64,000 bases of DNA from an uncultured Dorea sp. GTDB lineage: Bacteria > Bacillota > Clostridia > Lachnospirales > Lachnospiraceae. The stretch covers positions 1 through 64,000 of the forward strand of contig CAJTZE010000004.1 in NCBI GenBank assembly GCA_910584265.1, written 5' to 3'. Each line of letters starts with the position of its first letter. The stretch's first letter is position 1. Of this stretch, positions 8,431 through 16,524 are shown piece by piece. The position numbers and the translations under genes were made by a program. The notes below the pieces were generated by a model. That model worked only from the letters and a program-made list of their open reading frames with translations. It ran no database searches and was not told the DNA's origin.

Positions 8431-9022
8431 TTATGCTCTTGCAGACAGACGCAGCACTCGTCCCAGCAGATAGCCTCCAGATGTCTGTGACATTTTTACA
8501 ATCTGCTCCAGAAAGAAATTGGCATTCAGATTTTGTAAGGCTAATTTTTGAGTAATCGATGCGAGGAATATTTCTTTACCGGAAGTATCTGATCCGGAAA
8601 ATGTCTGATCCAGCTTCACTTTCTGAAGCTGCTCATATTTCTCGTCCTGCTGTTTTTGATAATCAGACCTGTTCGCCGCTACCAGATTCAGATTCGCCAA
8701 TGCCATAAACGTCGGCTCTGAGAAGATCCGACCAGATGATATCATATACATTATCCTTTAATTCCTGGCTTTTTCCCTTCAGGGCATCCATAATAGCATT
8801 ATCTATCCTGGAGTATCCGGTATAATACGGAATCACATTAATAGCTGTGACCGCTATGTTTCTTGAAGTATTGGCCGCGGAAGCGCCGTCAGGCGCATCT
8901 GCAGAACCCCCGGTCGGAATTGCCAGAGGCTTTTCATTCATCGGCTTTGCCGAAGCAAAATTCTTCTTTATATTTTCCATCTGAGCAGAAGTGATCTTCT
9001 GAGTCCAGGAATCTATCGGACC
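8431..9022 (-). pseudogene. Frameshifted, 5'-truncated gene of unknown function
   Basis: Two overlapping frames read as one protein. The upstream frame (GPIDSWTQKITSAQMENIKK..., to about 8700) passes into the downstream frame (SEPTFMALANLNLVAANRSD...QTSGGYLLGRVL) within 8663-8751, so one frameshift has occurred. An in-frame TAG about 14 codons before the first ATG, with protein-like sequence between, suggests a lost 5' end. The product is hydrophilic with an Ala/Gly/Ser-rich part and a helical C-terminal half. I do not recognise the family. Confidence 0.55.
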
Positions 9023-9033
9023 CTACCCTCTTT

Positions 9034-9492
9034 TCATGATTTCATTCTCACCAATTTAACCAAGTATTCAGTGGTATCTTCTTCAAACTTTTTCTGATCA
9101 GTTACATAAAAACCATGTCTCTGATAAAATGTAATTGCTCTAGCATTTTTTTCTAATGCCCATAAATGATCTGCATGAAGCTCTTGAACTGCATATTCAA
9201 CTAATTCCCCGCCAATTCCTTCATTCTGGAAAAATGTATCTACATATAATTTACAGATCTCTGTTTCATTCATTTGAAGAAAGCCTTTTACTAATCCATC
9301 GTCAAATATATACATATTGTTTATTATGTCGTCTTTTTTGAAGTAATTGTCTACCAGCGAAACGACTTGTAATTCGCCAAAAGAAAATCCCTCATCTTTA
9401 AATATAGGGAAATAATTTATCCTGTTATTGAACACAAATATTTCTGCCGCTCTTGACAGATCATCTATTCTGGCTTTTCTAATATTACGCAT
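9034..9492 (-). CDS. GNAT-family N-acetyltransferase
   Basis: A complete 152-residue GNAT protein that would transfer an acetyl group from acetyl-CoA to an unknown amine. The N-terminal strand MRNIRKARIDDLSRAAEIF, the acetyl-CoA-binding motif FQNEGIGGELVEYAV (Q/R-x-x-G-x-G/A type) and the C-terminal FYQRHGFY are in the usual order. It is one of the few intact genes in this degenerate stretch. Its codon use is more AT-rich than the housekeeping neighbours. The ATG has a GGATG site. Confidence 0.85.
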   Translation of the reverse strand: MRNIRKARIDDLSRAAEIFVFNNRINYFPIFKDEGFSFGELQVVSLVDNYFKKDDIINNMYIFDDGLVKGFLQMNETEICKLYVDTFFQNEGIGGELVEYAVQELHADHLWALEKNARAITFYQRHGFYVTDQKKFEEDTTEYLVKLVRMKS

Positions 9493-9528
9493 ATTCTCAC
9501 ATCCTTTATTGGACTTAGGCTTCTAATT

Positions 9529-9864
9529 CTATACCTTTTTATACTTACTGAAAGCTTTGTCCTCGTCTAAATGTACGTCTTTTATAAATACAAGCAGCCA
9601 TATTGCAAACGCGGCAATTGCTATATGCTTTGAAACGCAATATGACAAAACAGCCCCTATTCCCTGAATGACCGCCCAAACCAAGAAAGAGTTTCTGTGA
9701 TCTTTACTCATTTTTTCTTTATCATATAATTCTCTTTTTTCTTTTGGCATCGTATTAAAACCGCTTATTAGAATTGCTGCCTTTCCCTTGAAAATCGTAA
9801 ATATGAAAGCCAACAGTAAAAATAACAAACACGCTCCGCCGCACATAGTAAAACCAGTATTCAT
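9529..9864 (-). CDS. DUF3784-family membrane protein
   Basis: The 111-residue protein has an N-terminal membrane segment (about 8-25), a cytoplasmic loop containing LISGFNTMPKEKRELYDKEK, which is the DUF3784 signature, and two further hydrophobic segments (about 63-95). The family has no known biochemical role and is common as small membrane proteins in Firmicutes, often beside regulators. It appears intact, with a GGGG-type ribosome site just before ATG. It lies between two acetyltransferase genes on the same strand, without an obvious shared role. Confidence 0.75.
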   Translation of the reverse strand: MNTGFTMCGGACLLFLLLAFIFTIFKGKAAILISGFNTMPKEKRELYDKEKMSKDHRNSFLVWAVIQGIGAVLSYCVSKHIAIAAFAIWLLVFIKDVHLDEDKAFSKYKKV

Positions 9865-9917
9865 TAGTCTGCCCCTTTCTATAATTCCCTCTTCCCTATC
9901 TGGACAAGCCGAAAATA

Positions 9918-10382
9918 TCAGCGCATAACCGATTGACTGAGGATATAAAATTCTTCCTGGCTTAGCTGATATGATTTTTCCATGGGCTCAAAGCATTTAT
10001 CAAATTCATCAGCTAATCTCTCTTCAATTTCAAAAACGGGAGATTCATAAACATAATATTTTCTGTCATCGAAAAATCCTGTTTCCAGTTCTTTCACGAG
10101 CAGCGCCGTTGGAAAAACATCGCCTTCCAGACAAACATTATATCTTTTACAGCTTTTGAATCCCCTTCCCACATAATTACCGGGAGTTCCAAAAATAATA
10201 ATTGCTTTATATCCCAGTTCTATAGCTTTGGCAAAAGTCTGTTCCAACAATGCCTTTCCGATTCCTTTGCGCTGAAATCCCGGCATAACGCCTATAGGGC
10301 CAAAAGTAAGGGGTTCTGTAACAATTCCCCGGTCATCATCCTGCTATGATTTCATATACATAACATTTGCGATCACCTGTTC
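9918..10382 (-). pseudogene. GNAT N-acetyltransferase (YhbS-like), nonsense and 5' truncation
   Basis: From 10286 down the frame reads the C-terminal two thirds of a YhbS-type acetyltransferase, with the CoA motif PGFQRKGIGKALLEQ and GYKAIIIFGTPGNYVGRGF. Reading upstream in the same frame gives LTFGPIGV, typical of the family, then QDDDRG, an in-frame TAG at 10344-10346, and EQVIANVMYMKS beyond it; another stop follows after 10382. The first ~45 residues are therefore missing and the remaining N-terminal part is cut by a nonsense codon. Translation from ATG 10286 would lack strands 1-3, so activity is unlikely. Confidence 0.75.
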
Positions 10383-10486
10383 ATTTTAATCTCTCCTCCG
10401 ATTTATACTCTTAAATTTCGATTGTAATTTAATGATTTTTAAGGGAACTATCAGCTGTTATATTTTGTTATTAAATTCTCCGCTAT

Positions 10487-10513
10487 CCCTTGAAAACACT
10501 AAGGTTTTCGCAA
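10487..10513. repeat. Small dyad in the 10.4-10.9 kb noncoding stretch
   Basis: CTTGAAAAC and GTTTTCGCAAG form a short interrupted stem. It is part of a stretch (10383-10690) with no convincing gene other than the dyads listed here. Confidence 0.3.
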
Positions 10514-10533
10514 GTGAACTTACCCTTATAGTC

Positions 10534-10593
10534 TCCCTCATATTATATTTTCCCATAGGGCATTACGAACCCTGATAAGGGAAAAATGAGGGA
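10534..10593. repeat. 60-bp nested inverted repeat
   Basis: Three nested pairs align: TCCCTCAT (10534-10541) with ATGAGGGA (10586-10593), TTTTCCC (10548-10554) with GGGAAAA (10579-10585), and AGGG (10557-10560) with CCCT (10570-10573). Together they would fold into one long hairpin with small internal loops. No flanking T-run or direct repeat was seen. It could be a structured RNA or a remnant of a small mobile element. Confidence 0.55.
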
Positions 10594-10690
10594 AACAAAC
10601 TCACATAAAACATTATAACACAAAACATACGGGAATTGTGAACTGATTGAAATGCTTTCAAAAAATCAATGAAAAGAGGACAGATAAAAA

Positions 10691-10825
10691 ATGAATATGA
10701 TTTACGCAACATACAATATCCACCATAACAGCATTGACGTATACACCCATGTCGATTGCATTGAAGTCTGCATTATATATTTCTTCCCATATGTCAAGAA
10801 ATTCTATTGTATTCTTATTGCGTAA
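10691..10825 (+). CDS. Possible 44-codon peptide (DUF6061-like start)
   Basis: A short frame begins MNMIYATYNIHHNSIDVYTH and has AGAGGACAG 8-9 bases upstream of its ATG. The opening resembles small DUF6061 proteins of Lachnospiraceae (pattern MK..YA.Y......V.V), but the C-terminal half is hydrophobic and unlike that family, so it may be a truncated or frameshifted relic. It is the only plus-strand candidate in a minus-strand region. Low confidence. Confidence 0.3.
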   Translation: MNMIYATYNIHHNSIDVYTHVDCIEVCIIYFFPYVKKFYCILIA

Positions 10826-10929
10826 CCACTTTTTATCAAATCAGATATGTTGTTATTTTTTTCTTACCATAATAGACCAAACATAATCTTTCTATAACGA
10901 CACTGTTTGTCCCTTTTCTTTCTGTGACC

Positions 10930-11441
10930 TTAATTACTTAATGCAAAATGCTTCGCAACTCTACTGACTAATTCGTCAATTTCTATACTTCCATCATTTA
11001 TAATAGAAGCATATCTTTCTTCATAACATTGTTTTTGTACTTCTTGTGCAAACAAAATATCCCTTTCCATATCAGAGCATCCGTCTAATACATATGAGAC
11101 AAATTCTCTTCGTTTAAAATGAGAAATTTGAAATTCTTCTGTAGGAGTAATCGATATATATCTGTTATGCGGAAGACCTAATTGCTTTATCAATTTAGGC
11201 ACATATGCTGCGCCTTCTGTAATAACGCCATTTTCACAACTAATTTGTTTCAAGTCTGCTCTGCACTCATCTCATTTGTTTTTTTACATATTGGATATCC
11301 TTTTAATGCTCCTAATTTAGTATAACTATCTAGGAAATCATCTACTTTGAAGTAATATAAATGATATTTTTGTGAAAGTATTTCTGCTATCGTGCTTTTT
11401 CCCGCACAGGGGGAACCACCAATATAATATGTATTTATCAT
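10930..11441 (-). pseudogene. P-loop kinase-like gene with frameshift and internal deletion
   Basis: The 5' part (11250-11441) encodes a Walker A motif GGSPCAGKST and VDDFLDSYTKLG. It stops after 63 codons at TGA, and the frame one base over continues CENGVITEGAAYVPKLIKQL...INDGSIEIDELVSRVAKHF to 10930. Both parts belong to one P-loop nucleotide kinase-like family of about 230 residues, so roughly 50-60 residues from the middle are gone as well as the frame. The product is presumably non-functional. Substrate of the family is unknown. Confidence 0.7.
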
Positions 11442-11451
11442 CTATCCCTCC

Positions 11452-11533
11452 TGCTTGTTTGTATTCCTTTCAAAACAGTTTCGCAAGACGTCTGCCGGGC
11501 CATTTTGCCGCTTAGCATTTACGTATATACTTC
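11452..11533 (-). repeat. Imperfect ~80-bp repeat, copy B
   Basis: Direct repeat of copy A (8337-8416), 3.1 kb apart, with scattered substitutions and a few 1-2-base gaps. The internal dyad of copy A is not conserved here. The two copies bracket the most degraded part of the region. Confidence 0.7.
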
Positions 11534-11555
11534 GGCCTTAATAATAATTAAGGCT

Positions 11556-11888
11556 TTATTCCCTTATAAATTCCATATCTGTTTCAGGAACTCCAGATTT
11601 GTCAGACACATACCGCTCCACCTGCATATGTAAATCATATTTCTCCCGGAGCTCAATAATTTTTCCCATCATTGGTGAAGCGTGGTGCGCATCGATTGAA
11701 TGTTGATCTTTCCAGCTATCAATTAAAAGCACTGTTTCCTCATCATTCATTGGAAAAAAGTAGTCATATCTAAGATTTCCATCTTCTGCACGAATCTCAT
11801 CAACAACACCGCTCGAAATCATTTCCTTAGCAAATTTTTTTGCATTTCCACCTACACCTCTATAATAAATATTCACTGTAATAGACAC
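11556..11888 (-). CDS. Antibiotic biosynthesis monooxygenase (ABM)-like protein
   Basis: The 110-residue protein has the ferredoxin-like ABM fold pattern: strand MSITVNIYYRG, helix GGNAKKFAKEMISSG, then LRYDYFFPMNDEETVLLIDSWKD and HHASPMMGKI, as in putative quinol monooxygenases such as YgiN. These small dimeric proteins oxidise quinol-like compounds or act as heme/aromatic-binding enzymes. It seems complete, with an AGGAGG site before the ATG. Substrate cannot be inferred. Confidence 0.8.
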   Translation of the reverse strand: MSITVNIYYRGVGGNAKKFAKEMISSGVVDEIRAEDGNLRYDYFFPMNDEETVLLIDSWKDQHSIDAHHASPMMGKIIELREKYDLHMQVERYVSDKSGVPETDMEFIRE

Positions 11889-11949
11889 TTTAATTCCTCC
11901 TGTAATTTCAGATTTTTCAGCCGGCCGCTCTGGAAACGCCGCCGTATTT

Positions 11950-12315
11950 TCACCCTCTATGGATGTACATTCTCGTCAAATCAGGTTCTCCGTCTCCCTG
12001 AACCATGCAGAGAAATTCCCAGCCATAACGCTCATAAAAACAGGTATGGCCTGTAATAAGATATAATGTGCTAATTCCTTTCTCTTTCATATCGGCACAT
12101 ACATAATTTAACAAAGCGCCTGCTATCCCATTGCAGCGCTTATCCTCTTCCACATATACTGCACAAACATTGGGGGCAAGGTCTTTTCTATCATGAAAGT
12201 CATTTTCTATCACTCCCAAGCCTCCGATAATTCTGTTATCCTCCATTGCCATATACCATTGCGGAAAATGCAATCCATCCGAAGCAGATCCAAAGATAAG
12301 CAGAATGAAATACAT
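11950..12315 (-). pseudogene. 5'-truncated GNAT N-acetyltransferase
   Basis: From WYMAMEDNRIIGGLGVIEND the sequence is a good GNAT domain, including the CoA-binding segment RCNGIAGALLNYVC and the terminal CFYERYGWEFLCMVQGDGEP. The first strand and helix (about 30-40 residues) are absent: the frame upstream of about 12305 overlaps, in another register, the end of the preceding acetyltransferase gene. The best remaining start is ATG 12315, without a clear ribosome site. Activity is doubtful. Confidence 0.6.
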
Positions 12316-12316
12316 T

Positions 12317-12647
12317 TTACAAGACTTTTCTAAAAAACAATTCCATAGGCTGATCCAACGGCGTATGGTCAAATACTAATCCTCCGCAATCTATATACCC
12401 CAGTTTTCGGTATAAATGCTGCGCTCCCTCATCAACCTGCGTCGAGATCAAAGTCATTTTATAGCCTTGATCTTTCATTTCACTCTCCCATCTGATGATT
12501 GCCTGCTTCGCATATCCCTTGCCGCGATACTCCTCTTTAATCAATATAAGATTCATATACGCGATTGGCATACCCTGTATCATCAACATGCCGGTCAATG
12601 CTCATGACAAATGCTTTATCTTTATCTGTAACAACCTTTATTTCCAT
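12317..12647 (-). pseudogene. Frameshifted GNAT N-acetyltransferase
   Basis: The ATG at 12647, preceded by AGGAGAAGAAAAC, opens MEIKVVTDKDKAFVMSIDRH, a typical GNAT start, but this frame ends at 12537. From about 12598 another frame carries the rest: LIKEEYRGKGYAKQAI (CoA motif) to the C-terminal HLYRKLGYIDCGG...FFRKVL. About 20-30 residues between the two blocks are missing, so a deletion shifted the frame. It follows the small membrane-protein gene by 11 bases, probably as an old operon. Confidence 0.7.
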
Positions 12648-12658
12648 GTTTTCTTCTC

Positions 12659-12973
12659 CTATGTCAAAGCTGTTATCCAGTAGCTTATCACTATAATAAA
12701 GCACACCGCGCTCGGAATGAAAAATAGAAACCTTACAAGCCTTTGCTTTGTCCTCACAGTCAAAAAGCTTAATACATTCCCCGCCAAAAGCGGTATAAGC
12801 CCAAATGACAATATCATACCTGCTCTGTCCCATGCTTCAGCAGGCAACATTGCATTAGGATATGGTATTGTATTGTCGTGAGTAAGATATGGAATAGCAA
12901 AATAAATCAAGCAGATAACTCCAATTATATTTGTTATGATTATTAACAATGACAACGCTCTTTTTTCTCTCAT
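12659..12973 (-). CDS. Small membrane protein of unknown function
   Basis: A 104-residue protein with three hydrophobic segments (about 6-27, 49-70 and 80-101) and a conserved-looking loop PYPNAMLPAEAWDRAG. I place the start at ATG 12973 because GGAGG lies 5 bases upstream; an ATG six codons earlier has no site. I recognise no named family. It is the first gene of a pair with the frameshifted acetyltransferase downstream. Confidence 0.65.
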   Translation of the reverse strand: MREKRALSLLIIITNIIGVICLIYFAIPYLTHDNTIPYPNAMLPAEAWDRAGMILSFGLIPLLAGNVLSFLTVRTKQRLVRFLFFIPSAVCFIIVISYWITALT

Positions 12974-13083
12974 AGGCTCCTCCTTATCCATTTTTCAATC
13001 TGCCCCTTTACATCTATGTAAACAGGTCACTGGAGCTTTTCAACTTGTTCTTTCAGTAATCCTACTCATCTGGCAACTCTTGA

Positions 13084-14196
13084 TCATTTAAATCTGCAGA
13101 TCGCCGTAGTCCCTTCCTTTTCAGTAGATTGATAAAAAAGCTTCCACCCATGCGCCAACGCAATCTCCCGGCAGATCTGGATTCCATATCCATGTTTTCC
13201 CCCGTGGATATCCAGAGAATCCTGTCCTCTGTTAATCGCCCTTAAGAGCCTCTTATCCAGCGTTTCCCCATCATTCCAGACGTAGAACCCTGTTTCATCC
13301 GCCGTCACCTTAACCTGATTTCCCACACGCATTGCATTCCCAGTCAGATTCTCCAAAAGACAGGATACCAGCGTCTCGTCGCCGTTCAAGAAATCGATAC
13401 AACAGTCAATCCTAACATCCGGGTATTTCGCTTCAAGCTCCCGGAAAAGCTTCTTTACATTTATCCGTCTGATCTTGATAGCCCCTTCTCTTACATTTCC
13501 CATGATCAGAAGCTTCCCTGTAACATCCTCCAGACTTTTTGCACTATCCACAATCTGCTTTGCAGCGAAAAACAAATCCTCCTCGGCAAGCTTTCCCATC
13601 ATAATATACTCCGCATATCCCCGGATTCCGGTAAGCGGCGTCCGAAGCTCGTGCGCAATCTGATTGACCGGGCGGTTGATCCGCCGCATTGTATAATACA
13701 GGAAGATGCCGATCAGCCCGGAAAATATCAATCCGGCTATACAGAAAAACAGCGTCCGTTTCTGCTGTGCCTGCGACAGCTCTTTCAGATTTTCCGCATA
13801 AATGACCTCCACGATGCCGCCGCCCACATCTTGTTCTTCCTGTATAATTAAATAACGTTCTCCCTTCCATGTGCTGATCTCTACAGCCTTCCCTTCTGTA
13901 AATTCCGCCTGTAGATAGTCTGCCGCAATATAGGTTTCTATCCGTACTCTGACCTGAATACCCATGTCCAGATACTTCTTTGCCGCACTCTGTAGATTCA
14001 TAGACATTCGGCTAAGCTCCTCATCCTTTAGTCCGGCCGCAAGATAAAAAATACTTTCCTCGTTATTTCTTGCATGCCTGATCCACTGCTTCATCTCATT
14101 TTGTGAAATATAGCTCTCCAGAAACAGAAGTCCTCCATAGATGACCACAAGAAACAGCGCGTAGGTCGACAGAAAATTCTTCTTCCATATCTGCAT
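13084..14196 (-). CDS. Two-component sensor histidine kinase
   Basis: The 370-residue membrane kinase has a TM segment at about 8-27, an extracytoplasmic domain to about 150, a second TM (about 152-175), the H-box AHELRTPLTGIRGYAEY and an ATPase domain with NLTGNAMRVGN and HGGKHGYGIQICREI. It should autophosphorylate and pass phosphate to the regulator encoded just upstream. The ATG at 14196 is one base past the regulator's stop codon with GGAGATG as site, so translation is coupled. The usual HAMP domain is very short or absent. The signal is unknown. Confidence 0.88.
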   Translation of the reverse strand: MQIWKKNFLSTYALFLVVIYGGLLFLESYISQNEMKQWIRHARNNEESIFYLAAGLKDEELSRMSMNLQSAAKKYLDMGIQVRVRIETYIAADYLQAEFTEGKAVEISTWKGERYLIIQEEQDVGGGIVEVIYAENLKELSQAQQKRTLFFCIAGLIFSGLIGIFLYYTMRRINRPVNQIAHELRTPLTGIRGYAEYIMMGKLAEEDLFFAAKQIVDSAKSLEDVTGKLLIMGNVREGAIKIRRINVKKLFRELEAKYPDVRIDCCIDFLNGDETLVSCLLENLTGNAMRVGNQVKVTADETGFYVWNDGETLDKRLLRAINRGQDSLDIHGGKHGYGIQICREIALAHGWKLFYQSTEKEGTTAICRFK

Positions 14197-14197
14197 C

Positions 14198-14857
14198 TTA
14201 CATCTCCAATCGGTATCCGTATTTGAAAATTGTCTTGATATCCTTCTCCAGCCCAAGCTTCTGCCTGATTCTCCGGATATGTACATCCACCGTCCGGTCG
14301 TCACCGTAAAAATCCCTGCCCCATGCAAGGTCAAGCAGGCGTTCTCTGGAAAGCGCGATATTTTTATTGACAAGGAAAATCCTAAGGAGCTCATATTCCC
14401 GGTTTGTAAGCTCAACAGGAACCCCTGCTTTCTTCACGGCGGCGCCTGCCAGATCCACCTCCACATCCCGGATATGATATACGGTCTGCTCTCTGTGAAA
14501 ACGGCGCAGGACTACCTGGATTCTTGCAAGCAGCTCCTCCATGGCAAATGGTTTTACGATATAATCCTCCGCTCCGCCCTTCAATCCCTTGATTCGATCT
14601 GGAACCTCATCCCTTGCCGTCACACAGATTACAGGGATATCTCCATATTCCTCTGACAGCCGTCTCATCAGCAAAAAACCATCTATATCCGGCAGTCCGA
14701 TGTCAAGAAGAATCAGGTCGATCCTGCTTTTTCCAAGCACTGACAGGGCTTCCCGGCCTGTAAAAGCCGTAATCCCCGCATGTCCTGTCATAGATAATGT
14801 TCTTCGGATGAGCTCATTAATTCTCCTGTCATCCTCTACGATCAATATATCTGCCAC
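14198..14857 (-). CDS. OmpR/PhoB-family response regulator
   Basis: 219 residues: receiver domain with acidic pocket E8/D9/D10, phospho-acceptor D52 (LLDIGLPD) and switch Lys in VKPF, then a winged-helix DNA-binding domain ending DDRTVDVHIRRIRQKLG. It is the partner of the kinase that follows by one base. A hypothetical membrane-anchored protein gene lies 15 bases upstream, so the three form an operon in the order anchor protein, regulator, kinase. Targets are unknown, but adjacent genes and its own operon are likely. Confidence 0.93.
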   Translation of the reverse strand: MADILIVEDDRRINELIRRTLSMTGHAGITAFTGREALSVLGKSRIDLILLDIGLPDIDGFLLMRRLSEEYGDIPVICVTARDEVPDRIKGLKGGAEDYIVKPFAMEELLARIQVVLRRFHREQTVYHIRDVEVDLAGAAVKKAGVPVELTNREYELLRIFLVNKNIALSRERLLDLAWGRDFYGDDRTVDVHIRRIRQKLGLEKDIKTIFKYGYRLEM

Positions 14858-14872
14858 AACCAGTTACTCCTC

Positions 14873-15469
14873 CTAATGGTCTGAGGTTTCAAACGCTTTC
14901 TCTCCGATCTGTACCAGCTGCTCTGCCGTCAAATCTGAGATTACTGTCTTATGGGGATCAATTCCATATTCTCCGCATATGCCCTCTATCACAGCTTTTC
15001 CGTCACCAAATGCATAGATGTCACAGATATAGGCTTCCAGTGAAGAGAATGCCAGATCCGTTTCTTCCGCATCTTTGCCTATATCCTCTGTAAGCAGCGG
15101 ACAGTTCCCCATATCCTTTGCAAGCCATAAGGCTTCTTCATAATTGTACATTTCCTTTGTCACATCTTTTGCGAGAGCCGTATCATAGTCAAGGCCATAC
15201 TTATCACACACCTTTTTTACGATTTCTTCGTCAGGAACCGCTTCCTTATACAGCTTATCTCCATAAAGATCATTCCTCATGTCCTCAAAAGCATCCGCCC
15301 CATCTCTGCGGACCTCCTCACCTGTCATCTCCTGATCCGCCGCCTGAACCTCCATACTCTCCGTATGGCTCCTTGACCAGCCGATTCCCAGCAGCAGGCC
15401 TGCCGTCATACATACTGCCATTCCGGCCGCAGTCAATAATACCCTGTACTTTTTCCATGCTGTGTTCAT
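14873..15469 (-). CDS. Membrane-anchored extracytoplasmic protein in a two-component operon
   Basis: I do not recognise the family. The 198-residue protein has a positive N-terminus and one TM/signal segment (about 9-30: LLTAAGMAVCMTAGLLLGIG), then an acidic extracellular part with two similar halves: KVCDKYGLDYDTALAKDVT...EALW and GICGEYGIDPHKTVISDLT...EKAF. This internal repeat suggests a duplicated small helical domain. Its place directly before a regulator-kinase pair suggests a role in sensing or as a target of the system; this is inference. GGAGAAG precedes the ATG. Confidence 0.75.
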   Translation of the reverse strand: MNTAWKKYRVLLTAAGMAVCMTAGLLLGIGWSRSHTESMEVQAADQEMTGEEVRRDGADAFEDMRNDLYGDKLYKEAVPDEEIVKKVCDKYGLDYDTALAKDVTKEMYNYEEALWLAKDMGNCPLLTEDIGKDAEETDLAFSSLEAYICDIYAFGDGKAVIEGICGEYGIDPHKTVISDLTAEQLVQIGEKAFETSDH

Positions 15470-15492
15470 ATTCTCTTCTCCTTTCTTCTACC

Positions 15493-15522
15493 GGCCGCAG
15501 TATGGCTCTTTGCACTGCGGCC
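15493..15522 (-). promoter_or_regulatory. Leader hairpin upstream of the two-component operon
   Basis: GGCCGCAGT (15493-15501) and ACTGCGGCC (15514-15522) form a perfect 9-bp stem with a 12-base loop, about 24 bases before the operon's first ATG. No T-run follows on the minus strand, so it is more likely a leader structure or operator than a terminator. Confidence 0.45.
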
Positions 15523-15588
15523 TTACTTCGTTTTACGGTTTTATCATAAGCCACTGTTATTGCAGAGTTATTACAGAATATTATTTTT

Positions 15589-16374
15589 CTATCTTTTTGG
15601 CCGGACCGGGCTTCCGCTTCTTTCCAGTTCCCGGTGCAGCCCGTTTAATTCCTCGTCTGTTAGTTCCCTGTATGCCCCTGTTTTCAAATTCCCCAGCTCA
15701 ATGTTCATGATCCGCACCCGTTTAAGTTCCGTCACCTGATATCCAAATGCTTCGCTCATCCGCCGGATCTGACGGTTTAACCCCTGTGTCAATACAATAC
15801 GGAACTTGTATTTGCCGGTCCGCTCCACCCTGCACGGCCTGGTCACCTCATCCAGCCCCTTTTCTTTATCCATGATCCGTACACCTGATGCCATTCCTTT
15901 TAAGAATTCCTCTGTTACCGGCTTGTTTACCGTTACCTTGTATTCCTTTTCATGGTAATTGCGGGCGCGCATCATCTGATTGATCAGATCCCCGTTATTG
16001 GTCATAATAAGCAGGCCCTCCGAATCCTTATCCAGCCGTCCTGCATAGGTAACTCTGACAGGGTACTTTAAAAAGCGGATGATATTATTCTTTGTCCGCA
16101 TATCCTCCGTACAGACCACGCCCGCCGGCTTATTCACTGCAAGCACCACTAATTCATGCTTACTGCCTACAGCCCTCTTTCCTACCGTTACTTTCTGCCC
16201 CGGCCGGACCTTCATGCCGCAGGAGGCCTGCACACCGTCCACACACACCTTTCCCGCCTCGACAAGACGGTCTGCCTCCCTGCGGGAGCAGATTCCCGCA
16301 TCGCTGAGATATTTATTCAAACGCACCGGACCCTGTTCCGGGCTGTTATATTCTTCCTTAATCCTGTTTTTCAT
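15589..16374 (-). CDS. rluF: 23S rRNA pseudouridine synthase, RluF type
   Basis: The 261-residue enzyme isomerises uridine in 23S rRNA. It has an N-terminal S4 RNA-binding domain (VRLNKYLSDAGICSRREADRLVEAG, about 17-41), the catalytic motif GRLDKDSEGLLIMTN with the nucleophilic Asp, and QGLNRQIRRM, which marks the RluB/E/F group, RluF especially. Length fits RluF without its long E. coli tail. It is a single gene facing away from the DUF5721 gene. Confidence 0.9.
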   Translation of the reverse strand: MKNRIKEEYNSPEQGPVRLNKYLSDAGICSRREADRLVEAGKVCVDGVQASCGMKVRPGQKVTVGKRAVGSKHELVVLAVNKPAGVVCTEDMRTKNNIIRFLKYPVRVTYAGRLDKDSEGLLIMTNNGDLINQMMRARNYHEKEYKVTVNKPVTEEFLKGMASGVRIMDKEKGLDEVTRPCRVERTGKYKFRIVLTQGLNRQIRRMSEAFGYQVTELKRVRIMNIELGNLKTGAYRELTDEELNGLHRELERSGSPVRPKR

Positions 16375-16524
16375 TTTTTACTCCAATCTATTACTTATGA
16401 TTCTGTAAAGTACACACGGTAATCCAAACTATTGTACCGGTTTCCCAATTCATGTCAATTTGCCGCTTTTCTTTTTAGGTGACATATGCTATACTGGCTA
16501 TAATAAAAAATAAGGGAGCGTTTT

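Noticed and set aside
8337..11533. Integron-like cassette array with attC sites (small acetyltransferase genes between repeats)
   Set aside because: Only two repeat copies, no attC-like R'/R'' core sites, no integron integrase in the window, and the genes are mostly broken.
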